This document shows, piece after piece, positions 33,793 to 43,180 of a stretch of DNA of 64,000 nt. Position numbers and translations under genes: made by a program. Origin of the DNA: Pseudomonas sp. B21-056 (GTDB taxonomy: Bacteria; Pseudomonadota; Gammaproteobacteria; Pseudomonadales; Pseudomonadaceae); the NCBI RefSeq assembly GCF_026016325.1, contig NZ_CP087203.1, positions 3,720,001 through 3,784,000 of the forward strand, in the 5' to 3' direction. Numbering within the stretch: the stretch's first letter is position 1; each line of letters begins with the position of its first letter. The notes under the pieces were generated by a model. That model was not told where the DNA came from and made no database searches. It saw only the letters and a program-made list of their open reading frames with translations.

Positions 33793-35418
33793 TCAATGAC
33801 CGCCGGATTCGGCGCCTGGGGCGTATTTCTCCAGCAACTTCAGCGTGACGCCGTTGGTCCAGCCGAAGCCATCCTGCAACTCATATTCGCCCCCGCCGCC
33901 ACCCTGCCCCGCGCCGGACACGTCGTATTTCTCCACCAGCTTGTCTTCGTCACGATAGAGATTCTGCACCTGTTGCAGGAAGCGCGTACCGATCTGCTCC
34001 GCCAGCGCGGTTTGCTGATACCGGCTCAAACCTTCCACCGCCACCCATTGCAGCGGCGCCCAGCCATTGGGCTCATCCCATTGCTGACCGTTGCTGACCT
34101 GGGTGGTCGCGATGCCACCCGGACGCAACAAGCCTGCGCGTACAGCATCGGCAGTACGATCTGCGCGCTCGGCTGAGGCCAGACCGGTGTATAGCGGAAA
34201 CAGCGTCGCGGCGGTCAGGTTGGGACGTTGCTGCTTCAGCAGCCAATCGTAGTCCACGTAATAACCGCCATCGGCCTTCCATAAGTGTTGCTCGATGGCA
34301 CGCTGGCGCTGGTCGGCGCGCTGGCCGTAGGTCTGGACGCAGGGCACGTTCTGGACGGTCTCGCAGCCTTTGGCGATGGTGCGTTCCAGGTGATACATCA
34401 GGCTGTTCAGGTCCACCGGCACGATGGAGGTGGTACGTATTGTCGTCAGGTCCTTGCTGTCGCCCAGCCAGCGGGAGCTGAAGTCCCAACCGCTTTCGGC
34501 ACCGGCACGCAGGTCACGCCAGACCTCCTGTTTCGGCCGGTCCGGCGTCTGCTCGGCGGTCTTGACGTCCTGCAACCACGACTCCTGCCGAGGCGTCGGG
34601 CTGGCATCCCAGTAGCGATTGAGCACGCTGCCATCCGCCAGCTTGACCACGTGCTGGGCGGCCGCGCCAGGCTTGAGGGTCTGCGCGCCGGCCATCCAGT
34701 AGGCGTATTCCTTCTGCAACTGTGGCAGGTATCGACTGTAGGCCTGGTCACCCTCGATGTGCGCCTGCAACTCCACCATGTAGGCAAAGAACGGCGGCTG
34801 CGAGCGGCTCAGGTAGTACGTGCGGTTGCCATTGGGAATGTGGCCGTAGGTGTCGATCATGTAGGCGAAGTTATCGACCATCTGCCGCACCTGGGCCTTG
34901 TCGCCACTTTGCTCGAGACCGAGCATGGTGAAATAGGAGTCCCAGTAATACATCTCGCGAAAACGCCCGCCCGGCACTACATAAGGCTGGGGCAAGGGCA
35001 GCAGGCTGCTGTACCGGGGCACTTCCCGATAGGTTCGGCTCAGCACCGGCCAGAGATGGTCGATGTGCTCGCGGATCGGCGCGCCGGGTTTCGGCGCCGG
35101 GCTTTCGGCTTGACCGGACTCGGTGAAATTGTCCTTCACGAAGGCCTTGAGGTCGAAGCCGGCGCTGTCGCGGCGGGCCAGGTAATCGGCACGGATCTGC
35201 GCCGGGTCGCGGTTGGGCAGCGCGTCGACGAAGTGTTTCTGGTCGGTAAACACCTGACCGCGCTGCACCGCTTCGAACAGCTCCGGGTAGGCCTGGTCAG
35301 GCGGCGAGTTGGCCCGTCCCTGGGTATCGGCGTAGCTCCATGTTGCCGGCGGTTGACTGGAACAGGCCGCGCAAAGCACGACGGCGAAGGACAGGCTGGT
35401 GAAATGCAAAGGTCGCAT
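33793..35418 (-). CDS. treA: Periplasmic trehalase (GH37)
   Basis: A 541-residue alpha,alpha-trehalase that splits trehalose to glucose outside the cytoplasm. Both GH37 signatures are present: PGGRFREMYYWDSYF near residue 153 and QWDEPNGWAP near residue 449. The catalytic Asp (ESGWDFSSRW) and a Glu near the C-terminus (GGGEYELQDGFGWTNGV) are also present. The N-terminus has a lipoprotein-like signal (lipobox LCAAC near residue 19), so it may be membrane-anchored. The ATG at 35418 has an AGGGAG site seven bases upstream. Its upstream side is the large REP array. Confidence 0.92.
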   Translation of the reverse strand: MRPLHFTSLSFAVVLCAACSSQPPATWSYADTQGRANSPPDQAYPELFEAVQRGQVFTDQKHFVDALPNRDPAQIRADYLARRDSAGFDLKAFVKDNFTESGQAESPAPKPGAPIREHIDHLWPVLSRTYREVPRYSSLLPLPQPYVVPGGRFREMYYWDSYFTMLGLEQSGDKAQVRQMVDNFAYMIDTYGHIPNGNRTYYLSRSQPPFFAYMVELQAHIEGDQAYSRYLPQLQKEYAYWMAGAQTLKPGAAAQHVVKLADGSVLNRYWDASPTPRQESWLQDVKTAEQTPDRPKQEVWRDLRAGAESGWDFSSRWLGDSKDLTTIRTTSIVPVDLNSLMYHLERTIAKGCETVQNVPCVQTYGQRADQRQRAIEQHLWKADGGYYVDYDWLLKQQRPNLTAATLFPLYTGLASAERADRTADAVRAGLLRPGGIATTQVSNGQQWDEPNGWAPLQWVAVEGLSRYQQTALAEQIGTRFLQQVQNLYRDEDKLVEKYDVSGAGQGGGGGEYELQDGFGWTNGVTLKLLEKYAPGAESGGH

Positions 35419-35558
35419 CAGTGGACTCCCTGTTGTCGTTCCTGGACAAACGAGTGACAGGTGGGAATGACACTGGGTTCATTTAAATCGCTGGTCCGAT
35501 GGCGCCGGCCCACAGTTTTTCGGGCGTTCAAAAATCCGGAGCACACCTCAGCCCCCCT

Positions 35559-36818
35559 GTGGGAGCGAGCCTGCTCGCGATAGCGGTGGGTTAGCTTGCA
35601 GGGATGTTGACTCTGCCGACGCCATCGCGAGCAGGCTCGCTCCCACAGTTTTTTCGGGCGTTCACAAATCCGGCGTACACCTCAGATCCCCTGTGGGAGC
35701 GAGCCTGCTCGCGATAGCGGTGGGTCAGCTTGCAGGGATGTTGACTGTGCAGACGCCATCGCGAGCAAGCTCGCTCCCACAGTTTTTCGGGCGTTCACAG
35801 ATCTAGCGTTCACCTCGCTCCCACAGTTTTTTTCGGGCGTTCACAGATCCGGCGTACACCCCAGATCCCCGGTGGGAGCGAGCTTGCTCGCGATAGCGGT
35901 GGGTCAGCTGGCTCAGATGTTGACTGTGCCGACGCCATCGCGAGCAGGCTCGCTCCCACAGTTTTTTCGGGCGTTCACAGATCTAGCGTTCACCTCGGAT
36001 CTCCGGTGGGAGCGAGCCTGCTCGCGATAGCGGTGGGTCAGCTTGCAGGGATGTTGACTGTGCCGACGCTATCGCGAGCAGGCTCGCTCCCACAGTTTTT
36101 TTCGGGCGTTCACAGATCTAGCGTTAACCTCAGATCCCCGGTGGGAGCGAGCCTGCTCGCGATAGCGGTGGGTCAGCTGGCTCAGATGTTGACTGTGCCG
36201 ACGCCATCGCGAGCAGGCTCGCTCCCACAGTTTTTTCGGGCGTTCACAGATCTAGCGTTCACCTCAGATCTCCGGTGGGAGCGAGCCTGCTCGCGATAGC
36301 GGCGGGTCAGCTTGCAGGGATGTTGACCGTGCCGACGCCATCGCGAGCAGGCTCGCTCCCACAGTTTTTTCGGGCGATCACAGATCCGGCGTACACCTCA
36401 GATTCCCTGTGGGAGCGAGCTTGCTCGTGATAGCGGTGGGTCAGCTGGCTCAGATGTTGACTGTGCCGACGCCATCGCGAGCAGGCTCGCTCCCACAGTT
36501 TTTTTCGGGCGTTCACAGATCCGGCGTACACCTCAGATCCCCGGTGGGAGCGAGCCTGCTCGCGATAGCGGTGGGTCAGCTTGCAGGGATGTTGACTGTG
36601 CCGACGCCATCGCGAGCAGGCTCGCTCCCACAGTTTTTTCGGGCGTTCACAGATCTAGCGTTCACCTCGAATCCCCGGTGGGAGCGAGCCTGCTCGCGAT
36701 AGCGGTGGGTCAGCTTGCAGGGATGTTGACTGTGCCGACGCCATCGCGAGCAGGCTCGCTCCCACAGTTTTTTCGGGCGTTCACAGATCTAGCGTTCACC
36801 TCGAATCCCCGGTGGGAG
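35559..36818. repeat. Tandem BIME array, left part (about ten 134-bp units)
   Basis: Forward REPs (GTGGGAGCGAGC) start at 35559, 35693, 35872, 36006, 36141, 36275, 36409, 36544, 36678 and 36812. The period is 134-135 bp except for one step of 179, which equals one unit plus a 45-bp remnant (35827-35871). Each unit is a forward REP, about 45 bases of linker (GTGGGTCAGCTTGCAGGG-like), an inverse REP, then ACAGTTTTTTCGGGCGTTC and a short tail. The last unit is cut after GGTGGGAG by the IS110 element. No gene is seen in 35419-36821. Confidence 0.95.
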
Positions 36819-36821
36819 ATT

Positions 36822-37790
36822 CTATGGTGCATGACTAGCCTTCAAATGCCTTTCTGGCTGGTATTCGCTCTGATTCTGCAGCAGAGCGAATACTACGCGG
36901 GCAAGCTTGCGCGACAGCGCCACCATGGCCTGAGTTGTACTTAGTCCCCGTGCCAGCAACGCCTCATAGAACCCCTTCCATCGCTCCGTGCGCCTTGCCG
37001 ACATCGCTGCGTTGTGCAGCAGTCGGCGAGCTTCTGGATCACCTCGTTTGGTCAAGCAGCGGCGACCCTGTTTTCGCCCTGATTGCGATATGCGCAGGTC
37101 CAGCCCCAGAAAAGCGATGAAGGCATCGGCATTTTTGAAATCCCCCCGCTGAAACGAGGTGAGCAACCGGGCGCCGGTCAACAGGCCAATGCCTTCAACT
37201 TTCATGCAGCGCTTGAGCTGACCTAGCAAGCCTGCGTCCTTCAGCTCATCCTGGATCTTTTTTTCGACCAGGGTTTCCAGCCGTTGCATCGCGCCTATCT
37301 GGCGTTTGAACGCGGCTTTGAGTAACGGCTCGTTCGCCCAGCTTTGGCTCAGACTGACACGGGCCTGGACCACAGCCGCACGGCGTCGGAAAAGGCTTAC
37401 GAGCCGGCGATACAAGGGCGATGGCGGGTTCCAGGGATGCAGTTCCTGGCCTTCGTTCTTCAGGTAACGGGCCAACAGGCGAGCATCCAGTGCATCGGTT
37501 TTGGCGCGCACGTTCACGCCTTTGCGGTAGTGACTGAGCTCATAGCCACCGACCATGTAGATCACGCAGCCGGCCTTGTGAGCCAGATCGGCGAACTCCA
37601 GGTGATAGATATTGGTGGCTTCGATGGCAATATCCACCTGCATGGACAAGGCCTTGAGCCACTTCTTAATCGCAGTTTTGTTATTGGGGACTATCTCAAG
37701 CTGATCGGTTTCGGCGTGATACATCACCAACTCATCCTTGGCGACATCCACACCTACAATCGGCTTGACGAGGGGAACCGGCATTGCCAT
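36822..37790 (-). CDS. IS110-family transposase (DEDD/serine recombinase)
   Basis: A 322-residue recombinase. The N-terminal RuvC-like domain has Asp15 (VGVDVAKDE), Glu57 (IAIEATN), and Asp99/Asp102 (KTDALDARLLARY). The C-terminal domain has the helix-hairpin text VEGIGLLTGARLL and the serine motif ISQSGRKQGRRCLTKRG (Ser235 or Ser237 as nucleophile), with a trailing DPEARRLLHNAAM. All key residues are intact and there is no frameshift, so the element may still move. IS110 enzymes work with a bridge RNA that pairs with target and donor DNA. Confidence 0.93.
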   Translation of the reverse strand: MAMPVPLVKPIVGVDVAKDELVMYHAETDQLEIVPNNKTAIKKWLKALSMQVDIAIEATNIYHLEFADLAHKAGCVIYMVGGYELSHYRKGVNVRAKTDALDARLLARYLKNEGQELHPWNPPSPLYRRLVSLFRRRAAVVQARVSLSQSWANEPLLKAAFKRQIGAMQRLETLVEKKIQDELKDAGLLGQLKRCMKVEGIGLLTGARLLTSFQRGDFKNADAFIAFLGLDLRISQSGRKQGRRCLTKRGDPEARRLLHNAAMSARRTERWKGFYEALLARGLSTTQAMVALSRKLARVVFALLQNQSEYQPERHLKASHAP

Positions 37791-37824
37791 TGAAAACTCT
37801 CCGGGCTAAGGTTTGAACACTTGA

Positions 37825-37980
37825 AGGGTTCACCCAGAGGCGCAGGCTTGTTCCTATCGTCGGTCTAGGCCAGATGCATTCTTTATCGGCGCTTGGGTGA
37901 AAGGAGGAGGGGTAAAATCTCCCACGGTCTGTACTGCTGCGAACAGTCAGAAGCGAACCTTGTCCCTCCTCCTCCCTTCA
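37825..37980 (-). ncRNA. Predicted IS110 bridge RNA
   Basis: Target loop: an outer stem pairs 37964-37973 with 37902-37911, and an inner hairpin uses UCUG/CAGA and ACUG/CAGU (37928-37951). The 5' side of the internal loop reads AGGUUCGCU (37952-37960), matching the target left side AGGCTCGCT but for one U/C, a G-U wobble. The 3' side reads GUGGGAG (37919-37925), exactly complementary to the target right side CTCCCAC. Donor loop: outer stem CACCCA/UGGGUG plus GCGC/GCGC (37831-37843 with 37889-37899). The loop sides are AGAAU (37878-37882), equal to the element's right end, and ACAAG (37847-37851), complementary to its left end CTTGT. Worked out by eye from the insertion site. Confidence 0.75.
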
Positions 37981-37996
37981 AGTCCTACCATACAAG

Positions 37997-38153
37997 CGAG
38001 CCTGCTCGCGATAGCGGTGGGTCAGCTGGCTCAGATGGTGACTGTGCCGACGCCATCGCGAGCAAGCTCGCTCCCACAGTTTTTTCGGGCGTTCACAGAT
38101 CTAGCGTTCACCCCAGATCCCCGGTGGGTGCGAGTCTGCTCGCGATAGCGGTG
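37997..38153. repeat. Tandem BIME array, right part
   Basis: It begins with the remainder of the REP unit split by the IS, completes that unit, and ends with a half-unit (variant GTGGGTGCGAGTCTGCTCGC at 38124). Removing the IS restores a 134-bp step (36812 to 38124). The array ends three bases before the stop codon of the GGDEF-EAL gene. Confidence 0.93.
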
Positions 38154-38155
38154 GA

Positions 38156-40693
38156 TCATTGATTCGCATCGGGCGCCTGCACCGCCCGGGGTTCATCGGC
38201 TGCAAGCATCAGCAAGTTGCCGAAATCCTCCTGCGGCATGGGTTTGCCGTACAACCAACCCTGTGCGCTGTGACAGCCGTAGGACTGCAGGAACGCTTGC
38301 TGGGAAGTCTCCTCGACGCCTTCGGCGACCAGCGCGAGGCGCAAGCTGTGGGCCATGGAGATGATTGCCTTGACCAGTTCGGCGCTGTCGCGGTTGTGTT
38401 CGATGTCGTGGATGAAGGAGCGATCGATCTTCAGTGTTCCGATGGGCAAGCGACTCAGGTAGCTGAGCGCCGAATAGCCGGTGCCGAAATCGTCAATGGC
38501 AATGGAAATGCCCATGGCATCGAGCTGTTCGAGGGTTTCCTGGACGAGGATGTTGTTGTCCAGCAGCAGGCCTTCGGTAATCTCCAGCTCCAACCAGCCC
38601 GGCTCGCAGCCGGTATCTGCCAGGATCCGGCGGATCGAGGCCAGCAAATCGTTCATCTGGAACTGCCGTGGCGACAGGTTGACGGCCATTTTCAGCGGCG
38701 GGCTGCGACCATCACGGTTCCAGGCCACGGCGCGGCGACAGGCATTTTCCAGGACCCATTCTCCGATACCGACAATCAACCCGGTTTCCTCGGCAATGGG
38801 GATGAATGTGTCCGGCGGAACCTGCCCATGCTGCGGATGGCTCCAGCGCAACAGCGCTTCGGCGCCGATCAGGCGTCCGCTGGCGAGGTCGATCTGCGGC
38901 TGATAGTGCAGCGCCAGTTCGCCATTCTGCTGCGCATGGCGCAGGCTCGCCGCCATCGCCAGACGCTCAGTGGTCTGCTGGGTCAGCCGCGCCGAGTAGA
39001 GCTGAACGTTGTTGCGTCCGCGCGCCTTGACGTAGTACATGGCCGAATCGGCATACCGCAGGAGCTCGACAATGTTATCGGCATCCACCGGATGGCGGGC
39101 GATGCCGAGGCTGCCGGAGACGAAGATCTCCCGGCCCTGAATCTGGTAGATGCCAGTCACCGCCTGCAGGATTCTCCTGCCCAGGTCTTCCAGGTCGAGG
39201 GAGGGAACGAGCTGGGGCAGGATCAGCGCGAACTCGTCCCCGCCCAGGCGTGCAACGGTATCGGTTCCGGGCAGAAAGTCGCGCAAGCGTATGGCGGCCT
39301 CCCGCAGCAACTCGTCACCGGCGCCGTGACCGAGGGTGTCGTTGATCACCTTGAAGTTATCGAGGTCGAGAATCCCCACCGCCACCTGGCGACCACTGCG
39401 ATCGGCCTGGATCAACGCGTGCTGCAGGCGCTCCTTGAACAGCTCACGGTTGGGCAGCTCGGTCAGCGCATCGTAGAACGCCAGGGTGTGCAGGCGCGTC
39501 TGGTAGGCCTTCAGTTCGCTGACATCCTGGGCGGTGCCGAGCATTTGCAGCGGCGTGCCGTCGGCGGCGTACTCCACGCTCAGCCGTGAATGCAGGTGCA
39601 GGCGTTCTTCGCCGACCATGACGCAATATTCCAGCGCCAGGGACGTGCTGCGCTGGGAGACAGCCTGGCGGATGCTCCTGAGTACCCGTCCACGATCTTC
39701 CTGCACAATCAGCGCGAGGATATCCTTCGGGCACGGTGCCCAGCCCCGTGCCCGATCGAGCATGCGACACAGCTCAGCCGACAGCCGCAAGGTGCCACGC
39801 TGGTGGTCCAGTTGCCAATGCCCCAGGCGCGCCATGGCCTCGGCCTGCTCCAGGCGTTGCTCGGTGTCCTTGAGCGCGGAGATGTCGCGGGCGATGGTCA
39901 GCACGCTGGTGACCTGGCCATGCTGGTCGAACTCCGGCACGGCCTGGACATGCTGGACGATCTGTTCGCCATTGGCCTTGGTCCAGGTGGCCTCCACCGC
40001 CTCGGGCCGGGCACCGCGCAAGATATTCAGGATGCCCTCGTGATAACGCGTCGAAACACCGTCCGGCAGCGGACTGCCGTGGGTACTGAGGGTGCCAAGG
40101 ACCTTTTCGGCGGCAATGCCATACAAGCGCTCATAGGCAGGGTTGATGTAGACCCGCCGGCCGTCCCGGTCATAGCGCACAATGACGTCCGGCGAATTTT
40201 CCACCAGGGTGCGGAACTCCTGCTCCCTGATCCGCAGCTCCTGCTCGGTACGCCGCAAGGGTGTGATATCGCGCCCCACCGCCAGCACGCTGACCACCTC
40301 ACCATTGGCCGTCCGTTCGGGAACGATGCGGATATGGCTGGTAACCAGGCGACCGTCGGCATCCGGCCAGGCCAACTCGTAATCGTCAGGCTGGCCACTG
40401 TGCAGCACTTTCATCAACACCGCCTCGTAAGCCAGCACCTGGGGGGAATTGCTGAGGTGGCTGGGCTTCTTGCCGAGCAGGGCCGAGACGGAGACGCCGG
40501 CGATGCGGGCGAAGGCCGGATTGGCATAGATGCGCAGGCATTGGCGGTCATAGCGGGCAATCGTATCCGGCGTATTCTCGGCCAGGGTCCGAAATGCCGA
40601 CTGGTCGTTGAGCAACGGCTCTGCATCGGTATCCGCTTGCCCGTCGGGAGCACTGTCGTCGAGCGGGCGGTTCAAGGGCAGCTGGTCAGTCAT
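38156..40693 (-). CDS. PAS-GGDEF-EAL c-di-GMP signalling protein
   Basis: An 845-residue cytoplasmic protein with at least two clear PAS domains (about residues 30-150 and 155-275), a third PAS-like region (280-395), then GGDEF (about 405-570) and EAL (about 580-835). The cyclase signature RLGGDEFALIL is intact, but the inhibitory I-site (RxxD five residues before) reads PGTD and is lost. The esterase domain has EALLRW, NLSPRQF, ITEGLL and DDFGTGYSAL, so it should be able to cleave c-di-GMP. The ATG at 40693 follows GAGGT. It lies 82 bp after cheB in the same direction, so it may be the last gene of the chemosensory operon. Net activity cannot be predicted. Confidence 0.88.
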   Translation of the reverse strand: MTDQLPLNRPLDDSAPDGQADTDAEPLLNDQSAFRTLAENTPDTIARYDRQCLRIYANPAFARIAGVSVSALLGKKPSHLSNSPQVLAYEAVLMKVLHSGQPDDYELAWPDADGRLVTSHIRIVPERTANGEVVSVLAVGRDITPLRRTEQELRIREQEFRTLVENSPDVIVRYDRDGRRVYINPAYERLYGIAAEKVLGTLSTHGSPLPDGVSTRYHEGILNILRGARPEAVEATWTKANGEQIVQHVQAVPEFDQHGQVTSVLTIARDISALKDTEQRLEQAEAMARLGHWQLDHQRGTLRLSAELCRMLDRARGWAPCPKDILALIVQEDRGRVLRSIRQAVSQRSTSLALEYCVMVGEERLHLHSRLSVEYAADGTPLQMLGTAQDVSELKAYQTRLHTLAFYDALTELPNRELFKERLQHALIQADRSGRQVAVGILDLDNFKVINDTLGHGAGDELLREAAIRLRDFLPGTDTVARLGGDEFALILPQLVPSLDLEDLGRRILQAVTGIYQIQGREIFVSGSLGIARHPVDADNIVELLRYADSAMYYVKARGRNNVQLYSARLTQQTTERLAMAASLRHAQQNGELALHYQPQIDLASGRLIGAEALLRWSHPQHGQVPPDTFIPIAEETGLIVGIGEWVLENACRRAVAWNRDGRSPPLKMAVNLSPRQFQMNDLLASIRRILADTGCEPGWLELEITEGLLLDNNILVQETLEQLDAMGISIAIDDFGTGYSALSYLSRLPIGTLKIDRSFIHDIEHNRDSAELVKAIISMAHSLRLALVAEGVEETSQQAFLQSYGCHSAQGWLYGKPMPQEDFGNLLMLAADEPRAVQAPDANQ

Positions 40694-40775
40694 GTTCGCT
40701 ACCTCGGTTTGTTTCACAGGACAGTTGTCGCACTTGATACACGCTTTCCGGATCGGGTGGGGTACAAGGTTGTCT

Positions 40776-41837
40776 TCAGCGCCAGCCGGCCACACCGGAC
40801 AGGATCGCTGCGGGAATATCATTGAGCGTCAGGATCCGTTCCGCCGCGCCAAGCTTGATCGCCTCTTTCGGCATGCCAAAGACCACACAACTGTCTTCGT
40901 CCTGGGCCACCGTGCGGGCGCCGGCGTCGCGCATGTCCTTCAGGCCACGGGCACCGTCGTCGCCCATGCCGGTCATGATGATGCCCAGGGCATTGCCGCC
41001 GGCCACGCGGGCCGTGGAGCGGAACAGCACGTCGACCGAGGGACGATGCCGGCTGACCAGCGGGCCGTCGCGCACTTCCACCTGATACTGGGCGCCGCTG
41101 CGGGTAAGTTGCATGTGCCGCCCGCCCGGCGCGATCAGCGCCCGCCCCGGCATGACCCGGTCGCCGTGGCGCGCTTCGAGCACTTCGATCTGGCACAGTT
41201 GATTGAGGCGTTCGGCAAACGCCGCGGTAAAGCGCTCCGGCATGTGCTGGACGATGACCAGGCCCGGACATACCCGTGGCAGGCGCGTGAGTATGGCCTC
41301 CAGGGCCTGGGTACCGCCGGTGGAAGTGCCGATGGCGACCAGTGTCTCGGTGGTCTGCGTCATGGCGTGACCGACAGCCGGCAATGCGGCCTCAGCGGGC
41401 GTCTTGACCGCAGCCTGGGGCGCAAGGCGCCGCAGGTTGGCCCGTGCCGCGCTCTGGATGGCCCGGACCAGTTCATCGGCGGCGTCGTGGAGAAACTGCT
41501 TGAGCCCCAAGCGGGGTTTGCAGACGATGCCCACCGCACCCTGCGCCAATGCCTGCAAGGTGGTCTGGGCACCGGCTTCGGTGAGGGTCGAGCAGATCAC
41601 CACGGGAGTCGGGCGTTCGGCCATCAGTTTTTTCAGGAACGTGATGCCATCCATGCGCGGCATTTCCACATCCAATACCAATACATCAGGCCACTGGCGC
41701 TGCATTTTCTCCAACGCGAACAGCGGATCGGCAGCCACACCGATCACCTCGATCTGCGGGTGTTCGGCGAGCATGGCGGAGAGTACCTGACGCACGACTG
41801 CGGAATCATCGACGATCATTACCTTGATGGGCTTCAT
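40776..41837 (-). CDS. cheB: Chemotaxis glutamate methylesterase CheB
   Basis: A 353-residue response regulator-enzyme that demethylates and deamidates receptors. It has a receiver domain with phospho-Asp56 ([12 protein letters not shown]) and Lys in CKPRLG, a linker, then the methylesterase domain with catalytic Ser in IGTSTGG, His in VQHMPERFT and Asp in MTGMGDDGA. Its ATG overlaps the cheD stop by four bases. The order cheR-cheD-cheB is that of P. aeruginosa che2. Confidence 0.93.
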   Translation of the reverse strand: MKPIKVMIVDDSAVVRQVLSAMLAEHPQIEVIGVAADPLFALEKMQRQWPDVLVLDVEMPRMDGITFLKKLMAERPTPVVICSTLTEAGAQTTLQALAQGAVGIVCKPRLGLKQFLHDAADELVRAIQSAARANLRRLAPQAAVKTPAEAALPAVGHAMTQTTETLVAIGTSTGGTQALEAILTRLPRVCPGLVIVQHMPERFTAAFAERLNQLCQIEVLEARHGDRVMPGRALIAPGGRHMQLTRSGAQYQVEVRDGPLVSRHRPSVDVLFRSTARVAGGNALGIIMTGMGDDGARGLKDMRDAGARTVAQDEDSCVVFGMPKEAIKLGAAERILTLNDIPAAILSGVAGWR

Positions 41838-42346
41838 GCGCGTCTACCCTGGCGTATGTCCAGCGTAGGTGAAATATGCCTGAGCGCAATCTGCCCGCTC
41901 CACAGATCGAAGATCAGGCTGCGGTGCCCAACCCCCGCAACATGATCGCCACTGCTGGTCAGACCGTGGGCCTGCAACAATTGGCGGGCAGCTTCAACGT
42001 TTTTCCGGCCCACCTGACTGTGTTTTTCCCTGTCCATCCCCGGGAACATGTCGCCGCCACCGAACAGGTGGATGCGCAACTCCATGGGTGCGACGCCATG
42101 ACGGCGGGACTGGCGCAACATCAGCTCGATGGCCTCGTCACCATAACGCCCGTCCAACCTGCTTGCCGAGGAAAGAGGTCGGGTCGGCAGCATGAAGTGA
42201 CACATGCCACCGACCCGCCGCTCGGGATGCCAGCAGACCAGGGACACACAGGAGCCCAGCAAAGTGTGGATACGCGTATGACGATCACCGAAATACAGTT
42301 CTCCCGGTTGCAGAAAAATCTCGACGATGCTCTCGAGTCTACCCAT
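41834..42346 (-). CDS. cheD: Chemoreceptor glutamine deamidase CheD
   Basis: A 170-residue deamidase that turns receptor glutamines into glutamates and tunes adaptation. The catalytic Cys33 (LLGSCVSL) and His50 (GGMCHFMLP) are present, with the conserved FGGGDMF and GRKNVEAAR segments. It overlaps cheR by eight bases and cheB by four, so the three adaptation enzymes are made as a block. Confidence 0.92.
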   Translation of the reverse strand: MGRLESIVEIFLQPGELYFGDRHTRIHTLLGSCVSLVCWHPERRVGGMCHFMLPTRPLSSASRLDGRYGDEAIELMLRQSRRHGVAPMELRIHLFGGGDMFPGMDREKHSQVGRKNVEAARQLLQAHGLTSSGDHVAGVGHRSLIFDLWSGQIALRHISPTLDIRQGRRA

Positions 42347-43145
42347 GAGGCTTCCGGTAAATGGATGGAGAAACGACCTTCAACCCGTCGCAGACGCCGT
42401 TCAGGCTCTCGGAATGGCTGACAATGAAATAGCCGCCCGGCCTCAGCAGTGGAAGCAGACGCTGCATCACTTGACGCTTGGTCTCAAGGTCGAAATAGAT
42501 CATCACGTTACGCAGGAAAATCACCTCGAACTGGCCCAGGTCGGGCAATGTCGCATTCAGATTGACCTGGCGAAAGGTCATGCGGTTACGCAGGGCCGGC
42601 TCGATCAGCAGGCTGCCGGCGTTCTCGCCGACCCCCTTGAGGCAATACCGGGCCAGCAGCGGTCGCGGGATATCCTCGGCATCGACCATGCGGTACAGCC
42701 CGCCTCGGGCCTTTTCCAGCACCCGCAGGCTGAGGTCCGAGGCGAGCACTTCCCAGGGACGGTTGCCCAGCACGTCGGCCAGGGTCATGGCGATGCTGTA
42801 GGGTTCCTCGCCGCTGGAGCAGGCACCGCTCCAGATGCGCAACGTGGAGCGACTGGCCAGTTCCGGCAGGATCCGCTCACGCAGGAAATCGAAATGCTTG
42901 GGTTCGCGGAAAAAATAGGTTTCGTTGGTGGTCAGCAGATCCACCGCCACCTGCAATTCCGTGCGCTCGCTCAGCAGCAGGCGAAAATAGTCACCGTAGC
43001 TGAACAACCCCTGCTGGCGGATGCGTTTAGCCAGGCGGCCGCTGACCAGCGGCTTCTTGGCGTCGGACATGCGGATACCGGCGATCTCGAAGATCAAGTC
43101 GCGAAATTGCGCGAACTCCTTATCGGAGAGCACCAGGTTATTCAT
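42339..43145 (-). CDS. cheR: Chemoreceptor methyltransferase CheR
   Basis: A 268-residue SAM-dependent methyltransferase that methylates receptor glutamates. The N-terminal helical CheR_N domain spans about 1-75. The SAM-binding motif reads IWSGACSSGEEPYSIAM, with NVMIYFDLETKRQVM later and a C-terminal FIVSHSESL. No TPR extension. Two receptors in the operon carry an aromatic C-terminal pentapeptide that could tether it. It starts 35 bp after the preceding receptor gene. Confidence 0.92.
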   Translation of the reverse strand: MNNLVLSDKEFAQFRDLIFEIAGIRMSDAKKPLVSGRLAKRIRQQGLFSYGDYFRLLLSERTELQVAVDLLTTNETYFFREPKHFDFLRERILPELASRSTLRIWSGACSSGEEPYSIAMTLADVLGNRPWEVLASDLSLRVLEKARGGLYRMVDAEDIPRPLLARYCLKGVGENAGSLLIEPALRNRMTFRQVNLNATLPDLGQFEVIFLRNVMIYFDLETKRQVMQRLLPLLRPGGYFIVSHSESLNGVCDGLKVVSPSIYRKPHG

Positions 43146-43180
43146 CCCGACGGATTCCTCGCGGTCGACTCATGAGACCC

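Larger units (their letters stand above)
36819..37996 (-). mobile_element. IS110-family insertion sequence inserted in a REP
   Basis: About 1,178 bp. The REP text GGTGGGAG stops at 36818 and resumes as CGAGCCTGCTCGCGATAGCGG at 37997, so the boundaries are read from the interrupted repeat. Dinucleotide CT (minus strand) is present at both junctions. There are no terminal inverted repeats. The transposase stop lies three bases from the right end, while 206 bases of non-coding DNA precede its start: the layout of the IS110 subgroup, in which the 5' region encodes a guide (bridge) RNA. Confidence 0.92.

Noticed and set aside
36006..36944. Repeated open frames beginning [13 protein letters not shown] in the REP array
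   Set aside because: They are translations of the REP palindrome itself, recur with every unit, and have no ribosome sites.
35559..38153. CRISPR array
   Set aside because: The period (134 bp) is too long, the spacers are near-identical instead of unique, and each unit is an opposed REP pair; no cas genes are present.
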